Assembly: GCA_029204225.1 (NCBI GenBank)
Contig: CM055110.1
Span: forward strand, 41,459,862-41,523,861
DNA length: 64,000 nucleotides
Reading direction: 5' to 3'
Source of the DNA: Diphasiastrum complanatum
Taxonomy: Eukaryota; Streptophyta; Lycopodiopsida; Lycopodiales; Lycopodiaceae
Shown: positions 1 to 11,851 of the stretch, piece by piece
Layout: each line of letters opens with the position of its first letter
Numbering within the stretch: the stretch's first letter is position 1
Notes under the pieces: model-generated
The model's input: only the letters and a program-made list of their open reading frames with translations
Databases searched by the model: none
What the model was told of the DNA's origin: nothing
Made by a program: the position numbers and the translations under genes

Positions 1-2700
1 ATGGAACTCAACTCTAGCATGATGGTCTCCTCCTCCTGATGTAAAAGACTCGTGCGAAATGCCTCTTGGGAGGCCTCCATGGAGTATTCATGATGTGACA
101 AGACCACAAAGCTCCCTTAAACATGAAAAAACATAGTGTAGAATCACCACACCTCATTCAACTACACACAAATCAATTCATAGTGAGGGCAAAAAAACAC
201 ATGGGATTAGCGAATGGCATTGGCAACTTTCACTGCGGACAATAACGGGCAAACCTAATAGCGTACGAGTCTCTATATGCATGAAGAAACGCGATATAGC
301 ATCAAACGGCACCTCAATCGGTTGCCTACAGGTAAGTTCACAAAGGGGGACAAAAAAAAAGAATTTTGGGTGATACATTCACATCTTTCATTATGTGTTA
401 AACGGCTAGAAATAACATTGTACGAATATTCGTGGGCCCGAAGAAAGGTGGTTTAGAACAAGCACCCACCCAAATCCGTTGCCTACAGCTCGATCTAGTC
501 ATTTGCCAAAAAGAAGCCTAAACTCACCAAAATGCTTCGTTTCCCGATTTCCAATATCGCGCAACTCAAACTCCATTGCCACTGTGCACAGTGCCTCCGA
601 ATCGCTGAGTAGATACTCATCGGATCTTCAACCGCCGCAATCTGCCCTCTATCAAAAATTTTCCAAATCTCTCTCTCCCCCCCAAGCGCATGGCCCACTG
701 GTGGCAAAAACCAGTTTAAAGCAACCAAAAAAGAATTTGAAAAGCGATTTTCTATTGCGAATCGCAATTCGCGGGGATCACGAATCTTGATTGCCCACAG
801 CGCCCACGAATCGTGATTTGCGGCAACGTTGGTTGAAAGAGATGGGGTACTATATTTACTTGGACTTTTAAGGATGTCTACCCATGATTGAACCTCCTTG
901 TGATGTTGTTCAAATTCGCTTTCCTAGACTGTTTGTTTTACTCTTCTTTCCTTGGCCTCTGTAACCTCTTTCTTGATATCCTCAATGAAGGATTTGAGTT
1001 GCTACATATGTGAAAATGGCTGCTGGATAGTCGTTTGCTGAGCATCAATCATCCCTTCTGCTGTTACACTATCGTGAATAGCTTGTTTGTGTCTTAACAC
1101 AATAGAGGGATCAAATGGGTCAGTTCCCTTGGAGTAGATGGAGGAGACATAGGGATAGTGATATGGTTTAGTGCTGCAGAAGCCGGAAGCAGCGTTGCAA
1201 CTGTAGGCAATACTGCAGTTAGAGCAGCAGCAGGCAGCGATGCTGCAGCAGGGTAACAACCAACCAAAAGAACAGATGCCTGGAGGCTACACCCTGGGAA
1301 GGCAGGACCTAATATCTGTGTAAATACAGAGACAAATTCCACACAATATTTGAGGGCAACGAAAGAAAGATGCATGAGCCCCGGTTAAACCTAGACTCTC
1401 ACAACAAAGTAAGAGGGCAATCTTGACACTGTAACATGTAGACTATCAAAACAGATTAGGAGGGCAATCCTGACCTTGTGAGGCACAATCACAAGGTATC
1501 AGACCATCACCTTTATCATGCACGGCAATGACAAGTTGCCACCACAACACCACTCCTCACTGCCTTCATCAATTCCGAAAGGGTGTACCAATTCTACGTA
1601 CTTACGAATCTTTGAAAGCATAAAAAAAAATTGGCTATGAAGGCCTATGATGTTGTCTAGCACTCAAAAGAGGCATCCCTAGGAGAAGCACAGAAAATGA
1701 AAGATACTTCATAGTAGTACCATTGTTCATGTTCAAGGAAACCTTTTTTTTTTGAGGTTTCCTCCAAAAACCCATATGTGAAATAGTTTTTCGGCTTATA
1801 TAATTGACAATCTATTATTTGTTGGTTTTTTCTTATAAAATCTAAAATTTATGACATAAAAAATTATGTACAATTTTTGTTAAGCCAATTTTTAAAAAAA
1901 CATGCCGATTACATTCTTGAACTATGTCGGCTTTCCCGAACAATGCTTCTTACATATAACTAATAATCAAAAAATACTATTAGAGCCATCGATGGATGAA
2001 CTTAGAGCACACATAGCAAATGGACGAGCCCTCCCAATTGCTGGCACCCGATCATCTGTCTCTCAGGAGCATACTACACTCCGGATGAACCCAACACGAA
2101 CTTGGACAGTGTAATAGAATCAACTTAATCATTGAGGACAAGCAAATAATGAAAAACAGTCTAGTACCATGTCCAACGTTTTGGGTCCAAAAGGTTGAGG
2201 AAACAATCCGCCTGTACGTGTGAAGGGACCTTCTGGGATGAAAGAGCTGTGATAAGCTACATCCGGGCTTCTCCACTCAACGATTTTTGTAGGACAGCCT
2301 CAATACTTCCCAGCCATTCCTTCCTCCTCCTAGCATCCTCTTCACTGCGAACATGCTACAATCTTCTCTGCAAAACGGAATCAGAAACCTCAAAACCAGA
2401 TCCATGCTCCAAACTTTCAACAATCAAACTCTAACATTTTTGTGCAGAAAAAATGCAAGTACGAGCGAACGTTCAGTGGAACCCAAACAACAAAGCCACA
2501 TCAATTAGAACTCTGAAGATGATATAACCTCGTGTGACGCACATCGAGCAAGAATATCTACTTTCCATAAGCACAAGAGAGTAAAGAAGAACAGCATCAT
2601 AAGCACAAAAGAGGGAAAGAAGAATCCGTCTTCCATCTCCAAAATGGAAAGGCCCCGGCTGCAGGCCATTCAACATTGTGCTTGCTAAGGATTTTCACGT

Positions 2701-3031
2701 ATTTTGAGGTGACGTCCGCCGGGGCCTAAAAATTTTGGAAAGTCAAATCGGGCAGATTGGCATGTGCCCGACGTTTTTCATTGGTAATGGATACTTTGAA
2801 ATTTTTTACATGCTCATTATGAAGCATAATGAGCAGTTTGACTTTTTTCAACCATTTTGACGTTGCCACATGGCAGCCTATGCCTGACACGTAGGCTGGA
2901 ATGGGCAGCAAAAAAAATTTTAAAAAACAGATGCCTATTATGCTTTTTAATTTGTTCAAACAATGGGCAGAATAGACACAAAGTATCCATTATGTACAGG
3001 GGAAGGGCCCCGCCCGGGCCTCGCATCTAAG
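2701..3031. mobile_element. Possible MITE with GC-rich ends
   Basis: A GC-rich block near 2,711-2,727 (CGTCCGCCGGGGCC) and another near 3,003-3,031 (GGGCCCCGCCCGGGCC, ending ATCTAAG) flank an AT-rich middle. The right end read in reverse begins CTTAGATGCGAGGCCC, which resembles the CTTAG start of the hAT-like element at 34,782. The left end matches only loosely and no target-site duplication was found, so this is only a candidate. Confidence 0.25.
2811..2835. repeat. Perfect 11-bp palindrome with 3-nt loop
   Basis: TGCTCATTATG (2,811-2,821) and CATAATGAGCA (2,825-2,835) are exact reverse complements separated by AAG. It lies in the middle of the possible MITE at 2,701-3,031. Confidence 0.9.
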
Positions 3032-3033
3032 GA

Positions 3034-4192
3034 GCATGGCAAACAACATCCTCCACCACATGTTTTTTTTTTTCCATAAAAGTCAACTATCCAAGTGCCA
3101 CTTGTTCGGGCAGTCCAAAGATTATCCCATAAGCATTTTTATGGGATTTTTGAAGGGATAATATAGTCAAACATGTGTGAAAAATTTCAACTAGTTTAGT
3201 CAAGTTTGGTCGAGTTTTGGTTAATTGTCAATATTAAGCCAATATGCATTTTAGACTTAGAAATAAACTTTATGAAATTTATTTTAGTCTAATTTCATTT
3301 GAATTACCACTTTTGAAAAGTGTGAGAAAGTTAGGAGGTCGAATTTGGACACATTCAAATTTGAATGTCAGATGCATTGAATCTAGTCACATTGTTGATA
3401 GGGTTTTTGTTATGGAGAAAACCAAAGATTCATTAATGAGGCATGGACCTGCTATAAAAGGATGTAAACTCGTGGAGAAAGAGATATTCTCTCTATATCT
3501 CTCTCATTTCATGCTTATACATGAGTTCTCTTGAGTTCATCTATCCATCCATTGGTGCACTATCTTAATAATATCTTGCAATCTTGTGTGTAGAATGCTC
3601 ATATTTTGTTATTTTTAGATCCACACATGGAAATTACAGTAGCATACTATTATTGTACGAACAGCAACTTCTTATTGATATTTGATGTCTACTCAAAAAT
3701 CAAGAATTTTGCATATGCAGATTGGATCTTTTGTAGGTCAAAACTCAATTTAGATTTATGAACTTGAGGAATTTTCATTTCATACGTGGCTTACCGGATT
3801 TGGGTGATTTTTCATGCATTGGGAAGGTCTCATTAGAGGCTACACGATTCTATATCAAGTTTTAGACAATTGCATGTAGAATTTGGAAGATTCAATTTTT
3901 TGTGATTTTGTCAAGACCCTAATTTTGATTGGATCTCTATCTTTTGAAGTTGATGGACTTTAATAGAGTGTGTTTCAATGTTAGAAAGTGGCAAGATTTA
4001 TTAGATTGTGTGTGGATCATAGGTTGATCAAGAATTCTTCATTCTATGTGTTAATTTGCTAGTAATAAGTGCTAGAAGATAATTGAGAATTTCCATATCT
4101 TTGTGATTTCTTTTTTTATACATTTGTTGTCATTCAAAAGAGTGTTTTGTGCATTGGAACAGGGTTAAAGGAGAAGATCAGGTCACTTCAAC
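3034..4192 (+). promoter_or_regulatory. Probable copia LTR/leader upstream of gag
   Basis: This AT-rich stretch has no gene and lies directly before the copia gag at 4,193. It holds a good TATA box (GCTATAAAAGG, near 3,451) followed within 40-90 bp by CT-rich, transcript-start-like sequence. That arrangement fits the U3/R part of a 5' LTR. I could not find a clean initiator-Met primer site or a second LTR, so the borders are unknown. Confidence 0.4.
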
Positions 4193-5455
4193 ATGGTTAC
4201 AAGTGGAGGCTTCATGTTGGAGAGCAATGACAGGCTTACCTCAATCAACTATTCTACTTGGAAGGTGAGGATGGAGTCCTTATTGGAGATGAATGAGTTG
4301 ATGGAAATTGTTGCAGGTGTGGAGGAGAGGGCTCAAGCACCTCAAGGTCAAGTGACGTATGACAAGAGAGCAAAGAAAGCTCTACACATGATCAAGATGA
4401 ATATTACCAATGAGCTACTCAAGGAGATTGGTAAGAGCAATTCATCTCGAGAGGCCTGGACAGCTTTGAAGAAGCTTTATGAATCCAAGTCTACATCTAG
4501 AGTGTTGACTCTAAGAAGACAAATCCTTCAAAGTTTGCAAAAGAAAAAAGAGAGTGCTCATGCTTTTGTATTGAGAGTTAAAGCATTTAATGATGAGCTA
4601 GCATGTATTGGTGAGAGTAATAAGGAGGTAGAACTTGTTCAAGTTATTCTTAATGGTTTGTTGGATGATCATGTTAATCTTGTTCAAAGCTTTGATATTC
4701 AAAAGACTTTGCCAAGCATTGTGGATTTGCAAGAGATTTCAGTGAATGAGGAGTTTAGGCTTCAAGCAAGAGGTGGATCTACATCAACATCTCAATATGA
4801 AGAGGAGGCTATGTTCATCAAAGACAAGTTCAAGGGCAAAGGCAAAGGCAGGTAGTCAAAAGGGCGAGATAAAGGTGAGCCTTCCTCTTTTGTTAGTAAG
4901 AAGAAAAATAGATCAAAGTTAAAGTGCTTCTATTGTGAAATCAAAGGGCACTTTGCTAATGAATGTTTGAAGAAGCAAAGAGATGATGATAGCAAGCAAA
5001 TCAACTTTACTACTAATGATGAGGATCTAAGTGGTTGTGATTCTATTTTGATGTGTTCCTCAAGTCCAATATCAAGTGACAAAGATTCATGGTGTGGAGC
5101 TAGTTCACACATGACTAGTCACAAGGAGTTCTTTACTTCTTTGGTCACTTATGATGGAGCCAAAAAAGTAATTCACATGGCCAATGGTGGTGAGTGTGTG
5201 ATTGAAGGTATTGGTTCAATTCCTATTTGTCTTTCTACTAATAGGAAAGCAAGACTTGAAGGTGATCTTTACATTCCTTCACTTTCAAATAACTTGTTAA
5301 GTGTTGGTCAAATGATAGAGAAAGGATACCTAGTAAAGTTTGGTGGTGATGCTTGTTTCATTACAAAGGAAGAAATCTTGGTTGCTAGGGGCAATAGACA
5401 ATGTAGACTTTTCAAGCTTGATGCTTTTGTTATGGCTAGCAAAAAGGGTGGATAG
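4193..5455 (+). pseudogene. Ty1/copia gag-protease remnant
   Basis: The first frame (4,193-4,855, 220 codons) is a copia-type gag of the UBN2 class: it opens with the substrate-like motif SINYSTWKVRMESLL and carries the conserved LVQVILNGLLDDHVNLVQSF block. It stops at a TAG where the related copies at 25.3 and 27.3 kb have TGG (Trp), so the stop is a point mutation. The same polyprotein continues with a CCHC zinc knuckle (CFYCEIKGHFANEC, about 4,926-4,968). A retropepsin-like domain follows, in which the usual D-S-G-A is read as WCGASSHMTSH, so the catalytic Asp is not where expected. Coding ends at 5,455, before integrase. Closest relatives in this window are the minus-strand copies at 24.7-25.6 and 27.0-27.5 kb. 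Confidence 0.9.
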
Positions 5456-6968
5456 GAAAACGAGATTGGTCTCAACTTTCCAACGTTAATCTTTGACTTG
5501 GAGTACAAACTCTGGTTTGAAAAGTACACTAAGAGATACATTTTCTCAACTGGGTTACATTCAACACAAGTTAGTAATATCACCTATTGTAAATCACTTA
5601 CATGAACCACTGAGTGAAATATTTTCTAACATAGGAGATTTATAGTTAAAGAAAATAATAATTACAGTCTGAAATCATCCACAAATCTGGCAGACAATTC
5701 ATAAAAACTTTCAAGTTCAACTATCCTTAGAATCCAATTCTAAGATATGATAATTCATTCAACTAGAATCTCTAGGAAAATCATTAAGATATAGAATGAT
5801 TAAAACTCAACTCTGAGTATCGCATATACTCTTTTGAGTTAAATGCTCCTATTCCTAGCACCAAATGTAAGAAAATAGCATTCATTCATCTTAATAGACT
5901 TGTTTGTCTCCTATGATAATTGGAGATCCAATCAAATGAAGAATTGTACTCAAGCATCTCATAAACTGTAGCAGAATGGCATCCGTTGGATAAATAAGAT
6001 AATGTATGTGAGATCCATAGGTTCTCAAATAAAATACTAGAGTAGAGAGATTCAAAAACACTGATCTGAATTCTTACTCAAATAATAGATCAAGAATTAA
6101 TCATCACACTTAAGAACCATTACAATCTCTTATAGTCCTCTGACAATAACTAAGTATTTATTTATGATTCGTCAATCATAAATATTTAGATTCATATGAT
6201 TCGTCAATCATAATTTTCTGGAATCCCAAAACCATAATCATTTATAGGATATTGGAGTATATGTCCACATAATAACTCAGGAAAAGTAAGAATTATTTCA
6301 AAATCTTTCCACTAAGAAAATACTAGATTTAGAAATATTCTTCAAATAGGATTCTTTAACTGAAGTGCAAGATTCAAGCTCTATAAACCACTGGTAATTA
6401 AAGACTGAACGCATACCAAAATGACAATCATCTTCAACTACAAAACTTTAGATTACAATCCAGAATCACATCTAGATACCAAAAGTCCTGCTGAATATCA
6501 ATTCAGTTATTATTCTTGGATCCATTATGATTCGTTATCCAATTGAGCTCTCTGGGATACAATCACTAATGAGCTGAGTCTCTTCCTTAACTAAGGAATA
6601 CTCTATCCCAAGAATATTGTATATCCAATGCACACAATTCTAACTGATGAACCCAAATGATTCACTAATCATGCATCTTACAAGCAATATAATTTAAAAC
6701 CATCAGTTCCCGATGAATTCACATCACACTAATCGTTTTACCAATTAACAATTAGAATTTGCTTTGCACAGGAACACAGATCATGCTACACAGTAACACA
6801 GACAGAAAACACTCTTCACAGCAAGCTCACATAGCAAATGTATTCCTCAAAATGAAATTACACTGTACATATAGTTGTTCACTCAGGCAACCCATGCATG
6901 ACCCAGGTTGTCGTTGGCGGGACGCGTGTCCCGTCGACTTGCCTCGTGGCGAGGCCAACTGGTCCTTA
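5456..6968. other. AT-rich non-coding stretch
   Basis: No gene is visible. A small direct repeat (TGATTCGTCAATCATAA) occurs twice, near 6,166 and 6,199. Just before the LTR at 6,969 there is a GC-rich patch (6,905-6,960, GGCGGGACGCGTGTCCC) that loosely resembles a patch at 31,555-31,590. Confidence 0.5.
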
Positions 6969-7870
6969 TGTTAAAATTTCCAGATATCACACGTGTGGGG
7001 AATGTCCACAAGAGTGACTGATCTTGATTAAGCTTTGTGATTGGCACAGTACCCTGAATCTAGATTGTTCAACAAGATCTAGTTTAGAAGATATGGCTAA
7101 TTCACAATCTAGCATGCTAATCAATAGACTATGATAGCAATGAATCAAAGAATGATTAAAAGTACAAGATTACATTGTTTTAGCATTAGCTTCAACACGA
7201 GTTAGAGAGAGAAAGCTAGAGAGATAACAAGAAAAATAGCTTAGATCCAACCAAGCATGAGATAGCTACAAAACTTTGGTTCTTCATTACTTTATGAATG
7301 AGAATGATATGTACATATATAGGAGAGCCAAAATTCGTGGTACTCCTTGCATTCAATGCACATCCTACACCTATTCAAGTGCAAACAACTATTAACTTGA
7401 CACCTAACTGCTAGCATGCATAGGTTGCACCTTACTTCTACCTACTTTCTCCAAATGGCAATTTCTCAACTAGCCATGTACAAATTTACATGCATGTGTC
7501 CACTAGAGTGATTGCATGCTTTGCATGTCACTACGGAAACTTAGGACATTATGCATTTATTGTGGCTCGAGTTTCTACAAGGTCATAATTGACCAATTCC
7601 ATGTGAATCTCTATATGCATGTCAAACTAGACATTGTCAACATTATTGCATATCATATTAGACCAACTAGACTTTATGCATGTCACTGAAATTTGATCTA
7701 CCTAACCCAAACTCGCCCTATTCTACAAAGATATGTGCTCAATTCACATACCTTGGATATGTACAAAATATTTACATAGGTAGGATCCCCCAAATATTAA
7801 CAACAGATGATATATATGTTTTACAATTTTTAACACCTTATCCACTAATAGGACCCACAGTACAGTAACA
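6969..7870 (-). repeat. Copia 3' LTR (minus-strand element)
   Basis: On the plus strand this 902-bp segment begins TGTTAAAA and ends AGTAACA, matching TG...CA LTR borders. Immediately above it is a purine-rich tract on the minus strand (CTTTAAGGGAGAGAGTT, about 7,887-7,903), the expected polypurine tract between the RNase H gene and the 3' LTR. Part of it (7,684-7,760) reappears in reverse complement at about 29,315-29,390. Confidence 0.75.
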
Positions 7871-7949
7871 CAATGATTCTACTTTAATTCTAACTCTCTC
7901 CCTTAAAGTAGAGTCTACTTCTTATACAGTCATACACATAGCTTTAAAG

Positions 7950-9072
7950 TCAACAAACTTTAAGTACAGAAAGCTTTGATCTAAACTTATCAAACTTTTC
8001 TCTAGTAAGTGGCTTAGTGAAAATATCAGCTAGTTGATCTTCTATGCTACAATGAACAACACGAATTTCACGACTCAGCAGCCTCTCACGTATAAAGTGA
8101 TACTAAATCTCAATGTGTTTAGTTATCGCATGGAACACTGGATTCTTTGCTAGCTGAATGCCACTTTGACTGTCGCTATGTAAAGTCGTGGAATTTTTCT
8201 GCTTAATGCCAACTTCTTCCAAGATTTGTCTCAACCATATAGCTTCTTGTGTTGCACTACACATTGCCTTATACTCTGCTTCTGTGGTGGAAAGAGCAAT
8301 TGTACTTTGCTTTTTACTAGACCAGGAAAAGCAACTACCACAAAACTGGAATACATACCCTATGGTGGATCTACGATCATCATAGTCACCTCCCCAATCC
8401 GCATCCACATAGCCACACAACTCAGGTAAACCATCATGCTTCCTGTAAATCAAGCCATTCTCTGAAGTGCCTTTCACATAACGCAAAATGCGTTTAGCTA
8501 CCTTCCAATGCATTTGCGTAGGTGCTGTCATAAACATATATCTGGTCTAGTCATGGTAAGGTAAATCAAGCTCCCTACTAACTGTCTATACAGCGTAGCT
8601 TCAAATGGCTGTGACTCATCAAGCTTAGAAAGCTTTTTACCTGGTTCAATAGGAGTGTTCCCTGGTTTGCAATCCTACAACCTAAACCTATACAACAACT
8701 CTTTGACATACTTCACCTGTGTTAAACCCACTTTATGTCCTTTTTGCCACACTTCTACTCCAAGGCAGTAATGCATCAGGCTGAGATCTGTCATCTCGAA
8801 TTGTTCCATGAGGTCTTTCTTGATCATGTCTATCATCTCTTGATTATTTCCCGTAATAATCAAGTCATCAACATAAAGAGCAATCAAAGCAACCATACCA
8901 TCAAAGCATAAGACATATAGATTTGGATCAGAATGTGTTCTCACCATCTCCTTTGAACGAAAGTAGGCATCAATCCTGCTATACCACGCATGTGGTGCTT
9001 GTTTAAGACCATAAAGCGCTTTCTTCAAGCGACATACTTTATTTTCTTCTATGAGAACTCCATTAGATTTGA
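7950..9072 (-). pseudogene. Ty1/copia reverse transcriptase-RNase H remnant
   Basis: Read on the minus strand, this is the C-terminal half of a copia pol. It starts within the RT at the conserved KKALYGLKQAPHAWY block. The catalytic box is ALYVDDLIITGNN, with both Asp residues present. RNase H follows (GYVDADWGGD, STTEAEYKA, HSDSQSGIQLA) and then the family tail ADIFTKPL. The frame is broken by a stop after the RT (near 8,675), a +1 shift near 8,540 and a TAG after HIEI (near 8,103). The terminal TGA is at 7,950-7,952. Everything upstream of the RT middle (gag, protease, integrase, 5' LTR) is missing, so this is a 5'-truncated dead copy. Confidence 0.93.
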
Positions 9073-9184
9073 TGAGTTTATTGTTTTTGTAGCTTTCTTT
9101 TTGCTAATTTCTAACTTTGAATTTTTCAGTTCTGTTCAGACGAATTTTTAGCATTTAATTTTGTTTTTCATTATAAATTTGATT

Positions 9185-9640
9185 CAATAGGTTTGTAGAG
9201 CTTTTTTCAACTTTAATTTGCACCAAGGCATATGGATAAGAGATGCAAAAGTTATTGCAGTTTTCCTCGAAGACTGTCAAAATAGGTGACTAGAAATCTG
9301 CTTTCACTTGATTTGAATCTTTCAGATTTGATCTGAGTTTTTATTACAAGTTTCTTTCCATAGGAATTTAGAGCATTGTTAAAGCTTTGATTTGATCCCT
9401 ATGATAGGTCATTTGGATTAGCATCCAAAAAGTTATGACAAATCTTGATTTGTAGCTCTAGTTTTGTTAGTTTTTCTTTCTTCAAAGTTTTCAGACCTGT
9501 TCTGTGATTAATCTGACCTATCAAATCACCTGAAATCATCAATCTGATACATAGACTGATAGAGCTTGTTGTTAGCTTTTCAGAGGTACTGACTTTGTTT
9601 GATTTGGATCAGTATTGAGGAAGTTATGATCAAATTAGTG
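9185..9640. repeat. Three diverged tandem units of about 180 bp
   Basis: Starts near 9,188, 9,359 and 9,549 share the order ATAG...TAGAGC...TT, AGCTTT, CAT(A/T)TGGAT(A/T)AG, then AAAAGTTATGA(C/T)CAAAT. The period is 170-190 bp. They are too diverged for an active satellite; an old retrotransposon leader or satellite remnant is possible. Confidence 0.5.
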
Positions 9641-9832
9641 GAGATGGGTTAGAATTGCCAGAATTTTGAAAAAAATTTGCGGATTCTTCCAAGTGAGAGA
9701 GAAGCACTTCAACCCTTCAACTCTGAAGTTTTGCTTCCCTTGTAAAAATTTTTCAAATTTTTCATTTTGAAGTCAAATTAAAAAAAAAACCTAAACCTGC
9801 CCATGACCTACACGACCTAACCTAACCCTAAT

Positions 9833-9834
<2 letters not shown>

Positions 9835-9889
<55 letters not shown>
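9835..9889. repeat. (TC)n microsatellite
   Basis: An almost uninterrupted run of TC dinucleotides of about 54 bp follows CTAACCCTAATTCA. Confidence 0.97.
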
Positions 9890-9892
<3 letters not shown>

Positions 9893-10828
9893 GACTAAGA
9901 TCGCGATCTAGTTCTCTTTGTTCCGTTGAATGATTGTTGAGTGGAGCATAGTTGCTCCGATACAGACGCCATCATGGAAACAACAAAAGTTGCAAGAACT
10001 GTTGTACACATATCCAATTGAATCGTTTTCATTCTCTTGTTCGATCCTACATTTCTCTGACAAATGATAGGAGAGCGACATTTCTGCCATCGCTGATCTG
10101 ATCTGCTCCTTCGTTTCTCTCATCCACTTTACTGGTACAGCCTCTCATAAACTGAAGCAGATAAGGGAATGCAAAGTTAACAATGTTGTTCATTCAGGCT
10201 AGTTCCAGGGCGACGTCAGCATGGATCAAATCGTAACAAGTAAACAAACAGGTATTCCGATCTAGAGCGCAACACGTATTTCGATCCAGAGCGCACTAGC
10301 TATTTTGATCCACAGCTGATTGAGAAATCAGAAAATTAAATTCAGTGGTTGTCGTGACGACCAGCAACAAAAAAAGCTTCTACATCAGATAGTTGACATA
10401 GCAATATCGCAGATCTGATATACTGCAAGTTCTCTGGTGGGAGTCAAAATCAAGACACGAGTAGCAAGAATTCAAGGGCATCGAGGCATTGCTAATCAGT
10501 TCCTCGAGGAAAATCTCCTTGTTGTTGTAAAATGTGTTGATCATCAAACTATTTCTCTACAGGCTCTACTCCGTGATGCAGCACTAACAGTAGCTATCCT
10601 CTGTCAAGACCTCACGTGTTTCTTCTTAGGTTGAGAGTTCACGCGTCCTCCGGTCGAGATATCATCCAATTCTTCTCCTCCGGTCGAGTTTCTTCTCTCT
10701 CTACCCCTCCCCACCTTGGGTTACATTCATTGTCTCTCTACCAGCAACGTCGGCTACCTTCTCTCTCTCTCTACGAGTGCTTCGGTTGAGTTTTTCTCTC
10801 TCTATGAGTCTTTGGTTGAGTTTTTCTC

Positions 10829-11760
10829 TCTGTTGTAAAGCTCACTTGGGTGCACCCAGCGTTCCCTAGCGTTCCCTGTAAGACTCAAAGGGGTGACACT
10901 CCCTAAGGTCCCAGAGCAAGTTAGAATGTCAAGGACTGAGCCTCCAACCTGTGGTGAACCAGTCAAGTAGTCACAAAGTCATGAGCTAGCTCTGGAGCTC
11001 GAGTCATGGCCTAGTCAGGAAAGCAGGTTGATTCGGCCGCCGGGACGGCTCCCGGGACCCATGTCCGGGAGCCAGACTGATTCTGCCAGGCTTGCCAGGC
11101 TTAATCAGCAAAATAAAAACTAAGTCCTAAAAAGCGTGCTTTACCAGAAAGCACTATGTTTCAAACCAGAGGGGGTGCGCCGAATCACAGCAGAACTATA
11201 GGGGGAGTCCGGCAGACAGAAACTTGGGCAGCTCAACCAGCGCCAGGAATCCAGTCGCCAGGTCTCAGCTCCCTCTACCAGCACGAGCCAGGCACAATGC
11301 CCAGCACGTGTTGGTGGCCCCGAGACCGGTCAGTCTATGTATGATTGTAACCTCTTCCAAATCTAATAAAGTTGATCCTTGGGGATGATTACCATTTCGG
11401 TTTCGCCTCCGGGACTGGTCCAAGTGGAAGGACCCTTGCTACAACCTTTTTGCGTCGCTGGCGCCTAAGGGTCCCTGTCATCGACATGGGGCTTGCCGCT
11501 ATGCCAATTGGTCAGTTTGGCGACCACTATGCCTTGGATTTCATGTGTGGCTTGTCTTTGCCTTTGGTTACCTTTTGGGGACGGATTCTGAGTTGGCTTT
11601 CGGGTTGGTTGGGATTCCAATTTTCTTAAGTTTGAATGGTTAAGCTTGTTACGTTTCTGAGTTGGCTTTTATGTAAGTGCATGATGGATGAATGTTAGAC
11701 TTCAGCGCATGTTGGGGAAACCGCTCAAGTCCCAGCGCCCTTTGAGGCGCCGGCGCAACA
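10829..11760 (+). repeat. Gypsy copy 1, 5' LTR
   Basis: It begins TGTTGTAAAG and ends GGCGCAACA. It contains a likely poly(A) signal (AATAAA, near 11,364) and a perfect 7-bp stem-loop (GTGCTTT ACCAG AAAGCAC, 11,136-11,154) directly before an ATG. Short open frames inside the LTR recur in every LTR copy only because the LTR itself is repeated. Confidence 0.95.
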
Positions 11761-11762
11761 TG

Positions 11763-11774
11763 TGGTATCATAGC
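11763..11774 (+). promoter_or_regulatory. Primer binding site, initiator Met-tRNA type
   Basis: TGGTATCATAGC lies two bases after the LTR end. It differs from the usual plant initiator-Met site TGGTATCAGAGC at one position. The same site is found at 48,773-48,784 (minus) and 50,758-50,769. Confidence 0.92.
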
Positions 11775-11851
11775 CGACTAGCCGGTCAGCTACGCAAGTC
11801 TCACAGGGATGGCCACGTTTTTGGGATTTGTCAGGACAACCGTTGTGCAAG

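Larger units (their letters stand above)
1..3033. other. Intergenic DNA with no supportable gene
   Basis: The open frames here are short (at most about 100 codons), overlap on both strands and show no domain I recognise. The minus frames at 1,002-1,375 read as a low-complexity alanine/proline-rich stretch. An acidic/lysine-rich stretch follows on the minus strand (about 850-1,010), broken by stops, and could be the decayed N-terminus of a retrotransposon gag; I cannot confirm it. The end of this region (2,701-3,031) has GC-rich ends around an AT-rich middle and is listed separately as a possible MITE. Confidence 0.5.
9073..10828. other. Non-coding stretch between copia and gypsy elements
   Basis: There is no supportable gene. 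The first part (9.18-9.65 kb) holds diverged tandem repeats and the middle a long TC microsatellite. The last 190 bp (10,640-10,828) are imperfect CT-rich units of the type CTCCGGTCGAGTTTCTTCTC, which continue on the far side of the gypsy insertion at 16,096-16,370. Confidence 0.6.

Noticed and set aside
479-790. Open frame of 103 codons on the plus strand with an overlapping minus frame of 90 codons
   Set aside because: No domain, overlapping frames on both strands, and no promoter or splice signals.
1493-1505. AAGGTATCAGACC as a plus-strand primer binding site
   Set aside because: It lacks the initial TGG, no LTR end precedes it, and no gag follows on the plus strand.
9841-9889. Regular repeats that might be taken for a CRISPR array
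   Set aside because: A dinucleotide microsatellite with no spacers; the sequence is plant nuclear DNA.
11156-11629. Short open frames (62 and 85 codons) repeated identically in several places
   Set aside because: They lie wholly inside the gypsy LTR and recur only because the LTR recurs (15.5-16.0, 44.6-45.1, 49.2-49.4, 50.2-50.6 kb). They have no domain and run through the poly(A) signal region.
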